From positions 3,862,910 through 3,926,909 of the forward strand of contig JASKMD010000003.1 of NCBI GenBank assembly GCA_030144725.1: a stretch of 64,000 nucleotides of DNA. The letters run 5' to 3'. Shown one piece after another: positions 44,139 through 56,800 of this stretch. Position 1 is the first letter of the stretch, and every line of letters starts with the position of its first letter. A program made the translations under genes and the position numbers. Source of the DNA: Haematococcus lacustris. Lineage: Eukaryota; Chlorophyta; Chlorophyceae; Chlamydomonadales; Haematococcaceae. The notes under the pieces were generated by a model, which did not search any database, was not told where the DNA came from, and saw nothing but the letters and a program-made list of their open reading frames with translations.

Positions 44139-47100
44139 CACCAACACCAAGCAAGGCGTCCCTCTTCTGAGAGAGAGAGCCCCCAGGGTGCCCAGCGTCA
44201 TCACACACTCTCACTCTCGCCATCACTCAGCTAGCTACACCCTCACCTGAGTCAGGGTGAGGGGGATCAGTGGCAGTGTGATGCTGGAGTGCTCCCGGGT
44301 ACAGGCCAGGGCCCACAGCAGCATCACACTTTCAGTCCTGTGCAGCACCATGGACCTCTGCCCCTGCCCCTGCCCCTGCCCCTGCCCCTGCCCCTGCCCC
44401 TGCCCCTGCCCCTGCCCCTGCCCCTGCCCCTGCCCCTGCTGCTGCCCCTGCCCCTGCCTCTGCCCCTGCTGCTGCCCTCGCCCCTGCTCCACCTGAAGTA
44501 GCAGCTGAGGCATAGCAAGCCCCTGCTGCTGCTGCTGCTGCTGCTGCCCCCCCTGCCCTTGCTGCCCCTGCAGCTGCGGTGTGACCTGAGCGATGTGCGT
44601 CAGCGCATGGAGTAGGTGGCTGGATGGTGCTGGAGGTGGGGTGTCTGCTAGGGGTGCAGTGGGTAGGGGTATGAGAGGCCTGACGGGCCGCCTCAGCTGT
44701 GGGGGGGCCTTGGTCGACACAGGCTGCTGCTCATGCTGCTGCTGCTGCTCATGCTGCTCGTGCTGCTGCGGCAGCGGCGGTTGTGGCTGCTGCTGTTGCG
44801 CTGCTGGCAGGGGCAGTTGCACCAGTGGCTGTGTCAGCGTCAGTGGCTGTGGTGGAAGAGGTGGCAGGTGTGGCAAGGGGGGCTTTGTGTCGCTGTGGGG
44901 CGAGGAGGGCAAGGGCGAAGGCGGGGATGGTTGCGCTGAGAGCAGTTGAGCAGCACCTCCTCCTCCTCCCGGTCTGTTGGCTACAGGTTCAGGGCCAGCG
45001 TGCCAAGGTGGGGGTGAGGGCTGGGACGAGTGACCCAACCTCAGCTTGCGCAGCAGCTGGTTCTGAAGAGCGTCCATGTAGCGGCTGGGCGGAAAGGTGG
45101 ACTGCTGGCTGCTGCACCACAGAGCCTGCGGAGGGGAGGCAGCAGCAGGGGTCAGGGCGAGGTCAGGGCAGGAGCAGCCAGGGGCCAGCCATGAAGCTCT
45201 GAACAGGCTCTGTGCATCCCCCTCCTCCCTCCTCCCTCCTCCCTCCTCCCTCCTCCCTCCTCCCTCCTCCCTCCTCCCTCCTCCCTCCTCCCTCCTCCCT
45301 CCTCCCTCCTCCCTCCTCCCTCCTCCCTCCTCCCTCCTCCCTCCTCCCTCCTCCCTCCTCCCTCCTCCCTCCTCCCTCCTCCCTCCTCCCTCCTCCCTCC
45401 TCCCTCCTCCCTCCTCCCTCGCACCTGGACCAGCAGGCTCGCATCCAGGGAGCTCCTCTCCACCTTAAGCCTCATGGCGGTGTGCCAGGCCTTCAGCCAG
45501 GGCCCTGAGGGCTTGACGCCCAGGCTGGTCAGGCAGCGCAGGCAGCGCACCAGCTGGGACGCACTGAACAGCGTGCCTGCAGTACAGGGGGTCAGGTCAG
45601 GCTGGCGGGGCGGGGCGGGGCGGGGCGGGGCGGGGCGGGGCGGGGCGGGGCGGGGCGGGGCGGGGCGGGGCGGGGCGGGGCGGGGCGGGGCGGGGCGGGG
45701 CGGGGCGGGGCGGGGCGGGGCGGGGCGGGGCGGGGCGGGGCGGGGCGGGGCGGGGCGGGGCGGGGCGGGGCGGGGCGGGGCGGGGCGGGGCGGGGCGGGG
45801 TGGGGCGGGGCGGGGGGGGCGGGGCGGGGGGGGCGTTTGTAGTGAGGCGTGACTGACCTAGTCTGCCCTTGCTTGCCTCCTCCCAGGAGTTGAGCCACTG
45901 GGGGCTGGGCTGATACCTGCAGCCAGCACCACAGGCACCAGGCTGGAGCAGGCAAGCCAGAGGGCGAGGAGGCAGTGAAGGAAAGGAGGAAAGAGAGTGG
46001 AAGGGCAGACAGGCCGGGGGACAAGGGGGCGGGTGGAGAGGCAGGCGGGCGCAGCTTTGGGTGGTCAATTTGCTAGCCTGAGCCTCAGCTGACTATTGGG
46101 GGCTGGTAAGGTAGTTAGGTAGTTAGTTAGTTGGGTGGGTACTGTAGACAGACTGACCATCTGACTGTTGACCCCCCTGCCCACCCCCCCAGGCCCCCCC
46201 CTCCTCTCCCCTGCCCCTTCTGCTGCACTGCCCCCTCCCCTCCCCTGCGCCCTCTGCTGCCCTGCCCCCTCTGTTGACCTGCCCCTACCAGGATGGGGGA
46301 GGAGCCCCCACCCCCTCCCCCCTACCCACCCCACAAATGCCATGACCAGCAGGAGGCTGACCAGACGGGGGATCCTGAACTCCTCGCCCATGCGCTGGCG
46401 GCTGCAGACTGACTCCACTGCCCCCCACCAGGGCAGGGGGGGCCGGGCGCCCAGGTGGAACACCAGGGTGCTGTGGGGGGCGGGGGGGCAGCAGCAGCAG
46501 GTGCACCGGCAGCGGAGGGGTATGGGGCTTGGTCCTCAATGTCTCAAGCAGTAGGTAAGAAGGTTGAGATCATTCGACAGCAGGTGGGCGGGGGGAGGGG
46601 CGGGGGCAGGGCAGGGGGAGGGCAGGGGCAGGGGCAGGGGCAGGGGCAGGGGCAGGGGCAGGGGCAGGGGCAGGGGCAGGGGCAGGGGCAGGGGCAGGGG
46701 CAGGGGCAGGGGCAGGGGCAGGGGCAGGGGCAGGGGCAGGGGCAGGGGCAGGGGCAGGGGCAGGGGCAGGGGCAGGGGCAGGGGCAGGGGCAGGGGCAGG
46801 GGCAGGGGCAGGGGCAGGGGCAGGGGCAGGGGCAGGGGCAGGGGCAGGGGCAGGGGCAGGGGCAGGGGCAGGGGCAGGGGCAGGGGCAGGGGCAGGGGCA
46901 GGGGCTGCTGGGATGGCCCGCCCTTGCCCCTGACCTGATGATTTGGACCAAGATGGAGGCGGGGGCGGCAGCCATGACGCGCAGGCTGGCTGCTGTGGCT
47001 GCCTCCAACCAGCCAGGCGGCAGCTGCTGGTGGCTGAGTAGGCTGGCTGGACCCCCCCTCAAGCTGCCAGTGCTGCTGCTGCTGCTGCTGGCTGGATTTG

Positions 47101-47454
47101 TATTGACCAGCTTATTTAGATGGGTTGCAGCTGCTGCTGGCCCAGGGCTGGGTTGTGGTGGTGGTGGAGCAGGGGGGAAGGGGGCAGGCGGGGGTGGGGG
47201 GGACGGCTGGGGGAGGGGGGCGCAACCCAGGGACGAGGAGGGGCGAGGGGAGGGTGCCTGCTGTCCGCCATGCTGCTGCCGGCAGTGCAAAGCTGGTGAG
47301 GGAGGGGGGAGGCTGTGTGCAGGAAGCTGCATGGAAGGTAGCAGCAAGGGTGGGGTGCCGGGTCAAGGGGAGGGGGGGAAGGGGGGAAAATGGTGGGGGG
47401 GGAGGAGGGGCAGAGGCAGGAGCAGGCCAGTGGCTTAAGTCGGGGTTAAGGCTG

Positions 47455-47493
<39 letters not shown>

Positions 47494-50400
47494 AGGAGGT
47501 GGGCGTCAGGGTCCAGGTCGAAGACACTCTGCAGCCATGACCTGTCAGCCTGCACCTCCAGATCATGCTCCATCTCAACCCCTTGCCCCCCCCTCTCCTC
47601 CTCCTCCTCCTCCTCCTCCTGCTGCCTCCCCTGTTCCTTTCGTGCCCCTGCTGCTCCCCTCAGACCCGAGCCCCCAGGGGGGGTTGGGCCAGGGGGTGGG
47701 GCAGGGGCAGGGGCCTGGCCAGGCTTAAGGGTGGGGGCAGGTGGCTGGGGGGGTGGGGGGGGTGGGGGGGGTGGCCAAGGGGGAGGCGGCAAGAGTGGGA
47801 GGGGCAAGGGGCAGGGGGCCTGGGCTGATAGTAGTCAGAGCCGGAGGCGTTCCTGGGCCCGTGGCCTTGCCTGCTGCTATCAGCTCCTGGCTCAGCTGCA
47901 GCAGGGATGCAAACTTACAGGCTAGGATTACCTCTTCTTGCTCTGGCTGGGGGTTGCCAGGCCCTCCTGGGACAGCAGCAGGGGCTGGGCTGGGTGTGAC
48001 CTGGCCCACGGCTCCCCCCCTGCTGCTGCTGCTGCCCCCACCATACCCACTGCTGCTGATGTCATCCCCGCCCCTGCTGCCATTGCTGCTGCCGCCATCC
48101 CTGCCGCTGCCACCACTGAGTTGGGTATTGATGGCAGGGGGAGGGGGGGCGAGGGGGGTGCGGGGGGGCGTAGATGAGGTGGGAGGGGCGGAGGGGGGGG
48201 GGGTCGGCGGCCAGGAGGGTGAAGACTGCCTGGGCAGCTGCCAGGAAGGCTGAGGTCCAGGCAGGGGGTGGGGGGCAGGCAGGGACGGCTTCCAAGAGGA
48301 GCAGTGACTTAGCCAGGCTGCCGAGCTCCTGGTGGGTCAGAGGTGAGTCAGTGAGTCAGTGAGTCAGTGAGCCAGCGAGTCAGTGAGTCAATGAGCCAGC
48401 GAGCCATTGAGTCAGTGAGTCAGTGAGCCAGTGAGTCAGTGAGTCAGCGAGTCAGTGAGTCAGTGAGTCAGTAAGTCAGTGAGTCAGTAAGTCAGTGAGC
48501 CAGTGAGCCAGTGAGTCAGTGAGCCAGTGAGCCAGTGAGCCATTGAGTCAGCGAGCCAGTGAGCCATTGAGTCAGTGAATCAGTGAGTCAGTGAGTCAGT
48601 GAGTCAGTGAGCCAGCGAGCCATTGAGTCAGTGAGTCAGTGAGCCAGTGAGCCAGTGAGCCAGTGAGTCAGTGAGCCAGTGAGTCAGTGAGTCGATGAGC
48701 CAGCGAGCCTTTGAGTCAGTGAGTCAGCGAGTCAGTGAGTCAGTGAGTCAGTGAGTCAGTGAGTCAGTGAGTCAGTGAGTCAGTGAGCCAGTCAGTGAGC
48801 CAGTGAGCCATTGAGTCAGTGAGTCAGCGAGTCAGCGAGTCAGCGAGTCAGTGAGTCAGTGAGTCAGTGAGCCAGCGAGTCAGCGAGTCAGTGGGTCAGT
48901 GAGCCAGCGAGTCAGCGAGTCAGCGAGTCAGCGAGCCAGTGAGTCAGTGAGTCAGTGAGTCAGTGAGCCAGCGAGCCATTGAGTCAGTGAGTCAGTGAGC
49001 CAGTGAGTCAGTGAGTCAGTGAGCCAGCGAGCCATTGAGTCAGTGAGTCAGTGAGTCAGTGAGTCAGTGAATCAGTGAGTCAGTGAGCCAGCGAGTCAGC
49101 GAGTCAGTGAGTCAGTGAGCCAGTGAGTCGATGAGCCAGCGAGCCTTTGAGTCAGTGAGTCAGCGAGTCAGTGAGTCAGTGAGTCAGTGAGTCAGTGAGT
49201 CAGTGAGTCAGTGAGCCAGTGAGCCAGAGAGTCAGTGAGCCAGTCAGTGAGTCAGTCAGTGAGTCAGTGAGTCAGTGAGTCAGTGAGTCAGTGAGCCGGT
49301 GAGCCGGTGAGTTAGTGAGTCAGTGAGTCGGTGAGCCAGCGAGCCATTGAGTCAGTGAGTCAGTGAGTCAGTGAGCCAGTGAGCCAGTGAGCCAGCGAGT
49401 CAGTGAGCCAGCGAGCCATTGAGTCAGTGAGTCAGTGAGTCAGTGAGTCAGTGAATCAGTGAGTCAGTGAGTCAGTGAGTCAGCGAGTCAGTGAGTCAGT
49501 GAGCCAGTGAGTCAGTGAGTCAGTGAGCCAGTGAGTCGATGAGCCAGTCAGCGAGCCAGTGAGCCATTGAGTCAGTGAGTCAGTGAGTCAGTGAGTCAGT
49601 GAGTCAGTGAGTCAGCGAGCCAGTGAGTCAGTGACTCAGTGAGTCAGTGAGTCAGCGAGTCAGTGAGTCAGTGAGCCAGTGAGTCAGTGAGTCAGTGAGC
49701 CAGTGAGTCGATGAGCCAGTCAGCGAGCCAGTGAGCCATTGAGTCAGTGAGTCAGTGAGTCAGTGAGTCAGTGAGTCAGTGAGTCAGCGAGCCAGTGAGT
49801 CAGTGAGTCAGTGAGCCAGCGAGCCATTGAGTCAGTGAGTCAGTGAGCCAGTGAGTCAGTGAGTCAGTGAGCCAGCGAGCCATTGAGTCAGTGAGTCAGT
49901 GAGTCAGTGAGTCAGTGAATCAGTGAGTCAGTGAGCCAGCGAGTCAGCGAGTCAGTGAGTCAGTGAGCCAGTGAGTCAGTGAGTCAGTGAGCCAGTGAGT
50001 CAGTGAGTCAGTGAGCCAGTGAGTCAGTGAGTCAGTGAGCCAGTGAGCCATTGAGTCAGTGAGTCAGCGAGTCAGTGAGCCAGTAAGCCAGCGAGTCAGT
50101 GAGCCAGTGAGCCAGTGAGCCAGCGAGTCAGTGAGTCAGTGAGTCAGTGAGCCAGTGAGTCAGTGAGTCAGTGAGTCAGTGAGTCAGTGAGTCAGTGAGC
50201 CAGTGAGCCAGTGAGCCAGTGAGTCAGCGAGTCAGTGAGTCAGTGAGCCAGTGAGCCAGAGAGTCAGTGAGCCAGTGAGTCGATGAGCCAGTCAGCGAGC
50301 CAGTGAGCCATTGAGTCAGTGAATCAGTGAGTCAGTGAGTCAGTGAGTCAGCGAGTCAGCGAGCCAGTGAGTCAGTGAGTCAGTGAGTCAGTGAGCCAGC

Positions 50401-53313
50401 GAGCCATTGAGTCAGTGAGTCTGTGACCCAGTGAGTCAGTGAGTCAGTGAGCCAGCGAGCCATTGAGTCAGTGAGTCAGTGAGTCAGTGAGTCAGTGAAT
50501 CAGTGAGTCAGTGAGCCAGCGAGTCAGCGAGTCAGTGAGTCAGTGAGCCAGTGAGTCAGTGAGTCAGTGAGCCAGTGAGTCGATGAGCCAGCGAGCCAAT
50601 GAGTCAGTGAGTCAGTGAGCCAGTGAGTCAGTGAGTCGATGAGCCAGCGAGCCTTTGAGTCAGTGAGTCAGCGAGTCAGTGAGTCAGTGAGTCAGTGAGT
50701 CAGTGAGTCAGTGAGTCAGTGAGTCAGTGAGCCAGTCAGTGAGCCAGCGAGCCAATGAGTCAGTGAGTCAGTGAGCCAGTGAGTCAGTGAGTCGATGAGC
50801 CAGCGAGCCTTTGAGTCAGTGAGTCAGCGAGTCAGCGAGTCAGTGAGTCAGTGAGTCAGTGAGCCAGCGAGTCAGCGAGTCAGTGGGTCAGTGAGCCAGC
50901 GAGTCAGCGAGTCAGCGAGTCAGCGAGCCAGTGAGTCAGTGAGTCAGTGAGTCAGTGAGCCAGCGAGCCATTGAGTCAGTGAGTCAGTGAGCCAGTGAGT
51001 CAGTGAGTCAGTGAGCCAGCGAGCCATTGAGTCAGTGAGTCAGTGAGTCAGTGAGTCAGTGAATCAGTGAGTCAGTGAGCCAGCGAGTCAGCGAGTCAGT
51101 GAGTCAGTGAGCCAGTGAGTCGATGAGCCAGCGAGCCTTTGAGTCAGTGAGTCAGCGAGTCAGTGAGTCAGTGAGTCAGTGAGTCAGTGAGTCAGTGAGT
51201 CAGTGAGCCAGTGAGCCAGAGAGTCAGTGAGCCAGTCAGTGAGTCAGTCAGTGAGTCAGTGAGTCAGTGAGTCAGTGAGTCAGTGAGCCGGTGAGCCGGT
51301 GAGTTAGTGAGTCAGTGAGTCGGTGAGCCAGCGAGCCATTGAGTCAGTGAGTCAGTGAGTCAGTGAGCCAGTGAGCCAGTGAGCCAGCGAGTCAGTGAGC
51401 CAGCGAGCCATTGAGTCAGTGAGTCAGTGAGTCAGTGAGTCAGTGAATCAGTGAGTCAGTGAGTCAGTGAGTCAGCGAGTCAGTGAGTCAGTGAGCCAGT
51501 GAGTCAGTGAGTCAGTGAGCCAGTGAGTCGATGAGCCAGTCAGCGAGCCAGTGAGCCATTGAGTCAGTGAGTCAGTGAGTCAGTGAGTCAGTGAGTCAGT
51601 GAGTCAGCGAGCCAGTGAGTCAGTGAGTCAGTGAGTCAGTGAGTCAGCGAGTCAGCGAGTCAGTGAGCCAGTGAGTCAGTGAGTCAGTGAGCCAGTGAGT
51701 CGATGAGCCAGTCAGCGAGCCAGTGAGCCATTGAGTCAGTGAGTCAGTGAGTCAGTGAGTCAGTGAGTCAGTGAGTCAGCGAGCCAGTGAGTCAGTGAGT
51801 CAGTGAGCCAGCGAGCCATTGAGTCAGTGAGTCAGTGAGTCAGTGAGTCAGTGAATCAGTGAGTCAGTGAGCCAGCGAGTCAGCGAGTCAGTGAGTCAGT
51901 GAGCCAGTGAGTCAGTGAGTCAGTGAGCCAGTGAGTCAGTGAGTCAGTGAGCCAGTGAGTCAGTGAGTCAGTGAGCCAGTGAGCCATTGAGTCAGTGAGT
52001 CAGCGAGTCAGTGAGCCAGTAAGCCAGCGAGTCAGTGAGCCAGTGAGCCAGTGAGCCAGCGAGTCAGTGAGTCAGTGAGTCAGTGAGCCAGTGAGTCAGT
52101 GAGTCAGTGAGTCAGTGAGTCAGTGAGTCAGTGAGCCAGTGAGCCAGTGAGCCAGTGAGTCAGCGAGTCAGTGAGTCAGTGAGTCAGTGAGCCAGCGAGT
52201 CAGCGAGTCAGTGAGCCAGTGAGTCGATGAGCCAGTCAGCGAGCCAGTGAGCCATTGAGTCAGTGAATCAGTGAGTCAGTGAGTCAGTGAGTCAGCGAGT
52301 CAGCGAGCCAGTGAGTCAGTGAGTCAGTGAGTCAGTGAGCCAGCGAGCCATTGAGTCAGTGAGTCAGTGAGTCAGTGAGTCAGTGAATCAGTGAGTCAGT
52401 GAGCCAGCGAGTCAGCGAGTCAGTGAGTCAGTGAGCCAGTGAGTCAGTGAGTCAGTGAGCCAGTGAGTCGATGAGCCAGCGAGCCTTTGAGTCAGTGAGT
52501 CAGCGAGTCAGTGAGTCAGTGAGTCAGTGAGCCAGTGAGCCAGAGAGTCAGTGAGCCAGTGAGTCGATGAGCCAGTCAGCGAGCCAGTGAGCCATTGAGT
52601 CAGTGAATCAGTGAGTCAGTGAGTCAGTGAGTCAGCGAGTCAGCGAGCCAGTGAGTCAGTGAGTCAGTGAGTCAGTGAGCCAGCGAGCCATTGAGTCAGT
52701 GAGTCAGTGACCCAGTGAGTCAGTGAGTCAGTGAGCCAGCGAGCCATTGAGTCAGTGAGTCAGTGAGTCAGTGAGTCAGTGAATCAGTGAGTCAGTGAGC
52801 CAGCGAGTCAGCGAGTCAGTGAGTCAGTGAGCCAGTGAGTCAGTGAGTCAGTGAGCCAGTGAGTCGATGAGCCAGCGAGCCTTTGAGTCAGTGAGTCAGC
52901 GAGTCAGTGAGTCAGTGAGCCAGCGAGTCAGCGAGTCAGTGAGTCAGTGAGCCAGCGAGTCAGTGAGTCAGTGAGCCAGCGAGTCAGCGAGTCAGCGAGC
53001 CAGTGAGCCAGCGGTGGCCAGTATGTGCGTGTGGCACTGTGTAGGTGGCTGTGCGGCTAGTGAGGGGCTCCTTTTTCTTGCCGCTGCCCCCTCCCACCCT
53101 TGTTCCCCCCCGGCCCCCTCCCTCCCCTCCCCTGCCCCCACCCTCCCTTTCCCCCTGCCTACCCCTTCCCCCCCTCACCAGCATCCCCCAGCGCTGCAGC
53201 TGTGGCTGGGTGTCGGCGTAGAAGCGGGTGAGCCAGGCACCAGAGGGCAGGTAGCCTACTCTGGCCAGGTGGAACAGCAAGCTGAGGGGCACCGGCGGCT
53301 TAGGGAAGGAGGA

Positions 53314-53351
<38 letters not shown>

Positions 53352-53816
53352 CAGTGTCGGTGGGTGGGGGGTGGCGATGCACAGTCCAGCAGCCCATCCA
53401 TCACCTCGACGTCAACCTGCCAGGAGAGGCGGTCTATGGCCTGCAGGACAGGGGCACCAGGGGGAGGGGGTGGGGCCTCATGGTGGTTCCCCCCTCCCTC
53501 CTCCCTCCCTGCCTCCCCACCTCTCCTCCCCTTCCCTCCTCCCTGACCAACCGCCCCCCTCCCTCCCCCTTCCCTTCCCTCTTTTAACCCACCCCCTCAC
53601 CTCCACCATGCGCATGACCTCATCTTGGCCAAAGGGCCGAGGGGCTGGGGCCCTGGGTCTAAGGTCCTCCAGAGGCTCTGCAGCCGCCCCATTCCTGCTG
53701 CGACCAGCAGATACAGAGGTAGGGGCAGCAGCAGCAGCAGCTGCACCAGCATGGCAGGCAGGCCCCCCCGGCCCCCCCCTCCTCCTCCTCCTCCTCCTCC
53801 TCCTCCTCCTCCTCCT

Positions 53817-53851
<35 letters not shown>

Positions 53852-56800
53852 ATCAGGTGGCCCAGTCTGACATGGTCAGGATCTGAGTCATGTGGAGCAT
53901 AGGCCAGCGGGGCGGTGGCTCCTGCCTCCTCCCCTCTGGGAGGGTGGACGGCGGTGATGAGGGCTGGGTGGGGGGTGGGGCCATGCAGGGCAGCAGCGGG
54001 CGGGGTAGGGGCGGGCAGGCTCAGACCCTGGCCGAGGCCCTTGTGCTGGAGGTGGGCTGAGAGGGCGGCCAGGGCAGCCACTTGGAAGGGTGAGCCCTGA
54101 CCCAGCAGGTCAGTCCTTGGGGGGGCGGCCAGGGGGGCAGCAGCCGGGCTGACTTGGACCTGGTTGCGGGGGGCGGTGGGGAGGGCTGGGGTGGTGGCCT
54201 TGGGGGGGGGGAGGGCAGGGTGGTGGCCGCTGAGCAGCAGGCTGGTGGTGGGGGTGCTGAGCAGCAGGGAGGCGCAGTGTATGGTGTGGGTGAGGGCTGC
54301 AGAGGGAAGGGCAGCCAGGGCTGCGAGGGGCTGCAGGGGGAAGGCAAGACAGGGGAAAGGGTTGGGGTTCAAGGGGGGGGAGCGATCAGGGCATGGGCAG
54401 AGCAGCAGGGGGACGGCAGGGACAGGAAGAGTATTGGAATGGGAGAGGAGGGCTAGACTGGTACATCCTGGTTAGGTGTTCCTCCACCCACTCATCTCTT
54501 TCCTCTTCCTCCTCTCCCTCCTCTCCCTCCTCTCCCTATTCCCCTCCTCCCCTCCTCCCCTCCTCCCCTCCTCCCCTCCTCCCCTCCACCCCTCCCTTCC
54601 CTCCCTCCCCGCCTCCCCTCCTCCCCCTCCTCCCCCTCCTCCCCCTCCGCCCTCCCCGCCTCCCCCTCCTCCCCCTCCTCCCCTCCTCCCCCTCCTCCTT
54701 CCCCGCCTCCCGCCTCCCCCCTCCTCCCCCTCCGCCCCCCCTCCCCTCGTCCGCCCTCCCCCTCCCCGCCTCCCCTCCCCCCCCTCCCCCTCCGCCCCCT
54801 CCTCCCCTCCTCCCCTCCTCCTCCCCTCCTCCCCTCCTCCCCCTCCTCCCCCTCCTCCCCTCCTCCCCCTCCTCCCCCTCCTCCCCCTCCTCCCTCCCCC
54901 CTCCCCCTCCTCCTCCCCCCCCCTCCCCCTCCTCCCCTCCTCCCCCTCCTCCCTCCCCTCCCTCCCCTCCCCCCCTCCCCTCCTCCCCCCCCTCCCCCTC
55001 CTCCCCCTCCTCCCCCTCCTCCCCCCCCTCCCCCTCCCCCCCCTCCTCCCCCTCCTCCCTCCCCTCCCCCTCCCCCTCCTCCCCCCCCTCCCCCTCCTCC
55101 CCCTCCTCCCCCTCCTCCCCCTCCCCCCTCCCCCCCCCCTCCTCCCCCTCCCCCCCCCTCCCCCCCCTCCCCCCCCTCCCCCCTCCTCTCCCCCCTCCCT
55201 CCCCTCCCCCCCTCCCCCTCCTCCCCCCCCTCCCCCTCCTCCCCCTCCTCCCTCCCCCCCCTCCCTCTCCCCCCCTCCTCCTCCTCCCCCCCTCCCCCTC
55301 CTCCCCCTCCTCCCCCTCCTCCCTCCCCTCCCTCCCTCCTCCCCCCTCCCCCTCCTCCCCCCCCTCCCCCTCCTCCCCCTCCCCCTCCCCTCCCTCCCCT
55401 CCTCCCCCCCCCCTCCCCCTCCTCCCCCCCCTCCCCCCTCCCCTCCTCCCCCGCCTCCCTCCCCTCCTCCCTCTCCCCCCCCTCCCCCTCCTCCCCCCCC
55501 TCCCCCTCCTCCCCCTCCTCCCTCCCCTCCCTCCCCTCCCCCCCTCCCCCCCTCCCCCCCTCCCCCTCCTCCCCCCCTCCCTCCCTCTCCCCCCCCCCCC
55601 TCCCTCCCGCCCCCTCCCCCTCCTCCCCCTCCTCCCCCCCTCCCTCCCCTCCCTCCTCTCCCCCCCTCCCCCCTCCTCCCCCCCCGCCCCCTCCTCCCCC
55701 TCCTCCCTCCCCTCCCTCCCTCTCCCCCCCTCCCCCTCCTCCCCCCCCTCCCCCTCCTCCCCCTCCTCCCTCCCCTCCCTCCCTCTCCCCCCCTCCCCCT
55801 CCTCCCCCCCCTCCCCCTCCCTCCCCCCCTCCTCCCCCCTCCCTCCCTCCCGCTCCCCCCCTCCCCCTCCTCCCCCCCCCTCCCCCTCCTCCCCCCCTCC
55901 CCCCCTCCCCCTCTCCCCCTCCTCCCTCCCCTCCCTCCCTCTCCCCCCCTCCCCCTCCTCCCCCCCTCCCCCTCCTCCCCCTCCTCCCTCCCCCTCCCCC
56001 CTCCCTCGCCCCCCCCTCCCCCTCCGCCCCCCCCTCCCCCCTCCTCCCCCCCTCCTCCCTCCCCGCCCGCCCTCTCCCCCCCTCCCCCGCCTCCCCCCCC
56101 TCCCCCTCCTCCCCGCCTCCTCCCTCCCCTCCCTCCCTCTCCCCCCCTCCCCCTCCTCCCCCCCCTCCCCCTCCTCCCCCTCCTCCCGCCCCTCCCTCCC
56201 TCTCCCCCCCCTCCCCCCTCCTCCCCCCCCTCCCCCTCCTCCCCCTCCTCCCCCTCCTCCCTCCCTCCCTCCCTCTCCCCCTCCCCTCCTCCCCCCCTCC
56301 CCCTCCTCCCCCCCCCTCCCCCTCCTCCCCCTCCTCCCCCTCCTCCCTCCCCTCCCTCCCTCTCCCCCCCTCCCCCTCCTCCCCCCCCTCCCCCTCCTCC
56401 CCCTCCTCCCTCCCCCTCCCTCCCCTCTCCCCCCCCTCCCCCTCCTCCCCCCCCTCCCCCTCCTCCCCCTCCTCCCTCTCCCCACCCCCTCCCCCCTCCC
56501 CCCCTCCCTCTCCCTCCCTCTCCCCTCCTCCCCCTCCTCCCCCTCCTCCCCCTCCTCCCCCCCCTCCCCCTCCTCCCCCTCCTCCCCCTCCTCCCTCCCC
56601 TCCCTCCCTCTCCCCCCCCTCCCCCTCCCCCCCTCCCTCTCCCCTCCTCCCCCTCCTGCCCCTCCTCCCCCTCCTCCCCCTCCTCCCTCCCCTCCCTCCC
56701 TCTCCCCCCCTCCCTCTCCCCCCCCTCCCCCTCCCCCCCCCTCCCTGACATACCGCGGTGCCTACCAGCAGCTCCTCCGCCGCTGCCCTCCAGGCCCTGC

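Noticed and set aside
48344..53012. CRISPR array
   Set aside because: The unit is a contiguous 8-mer with no unique spacers and no cas genes, in a eukaryotic intron.
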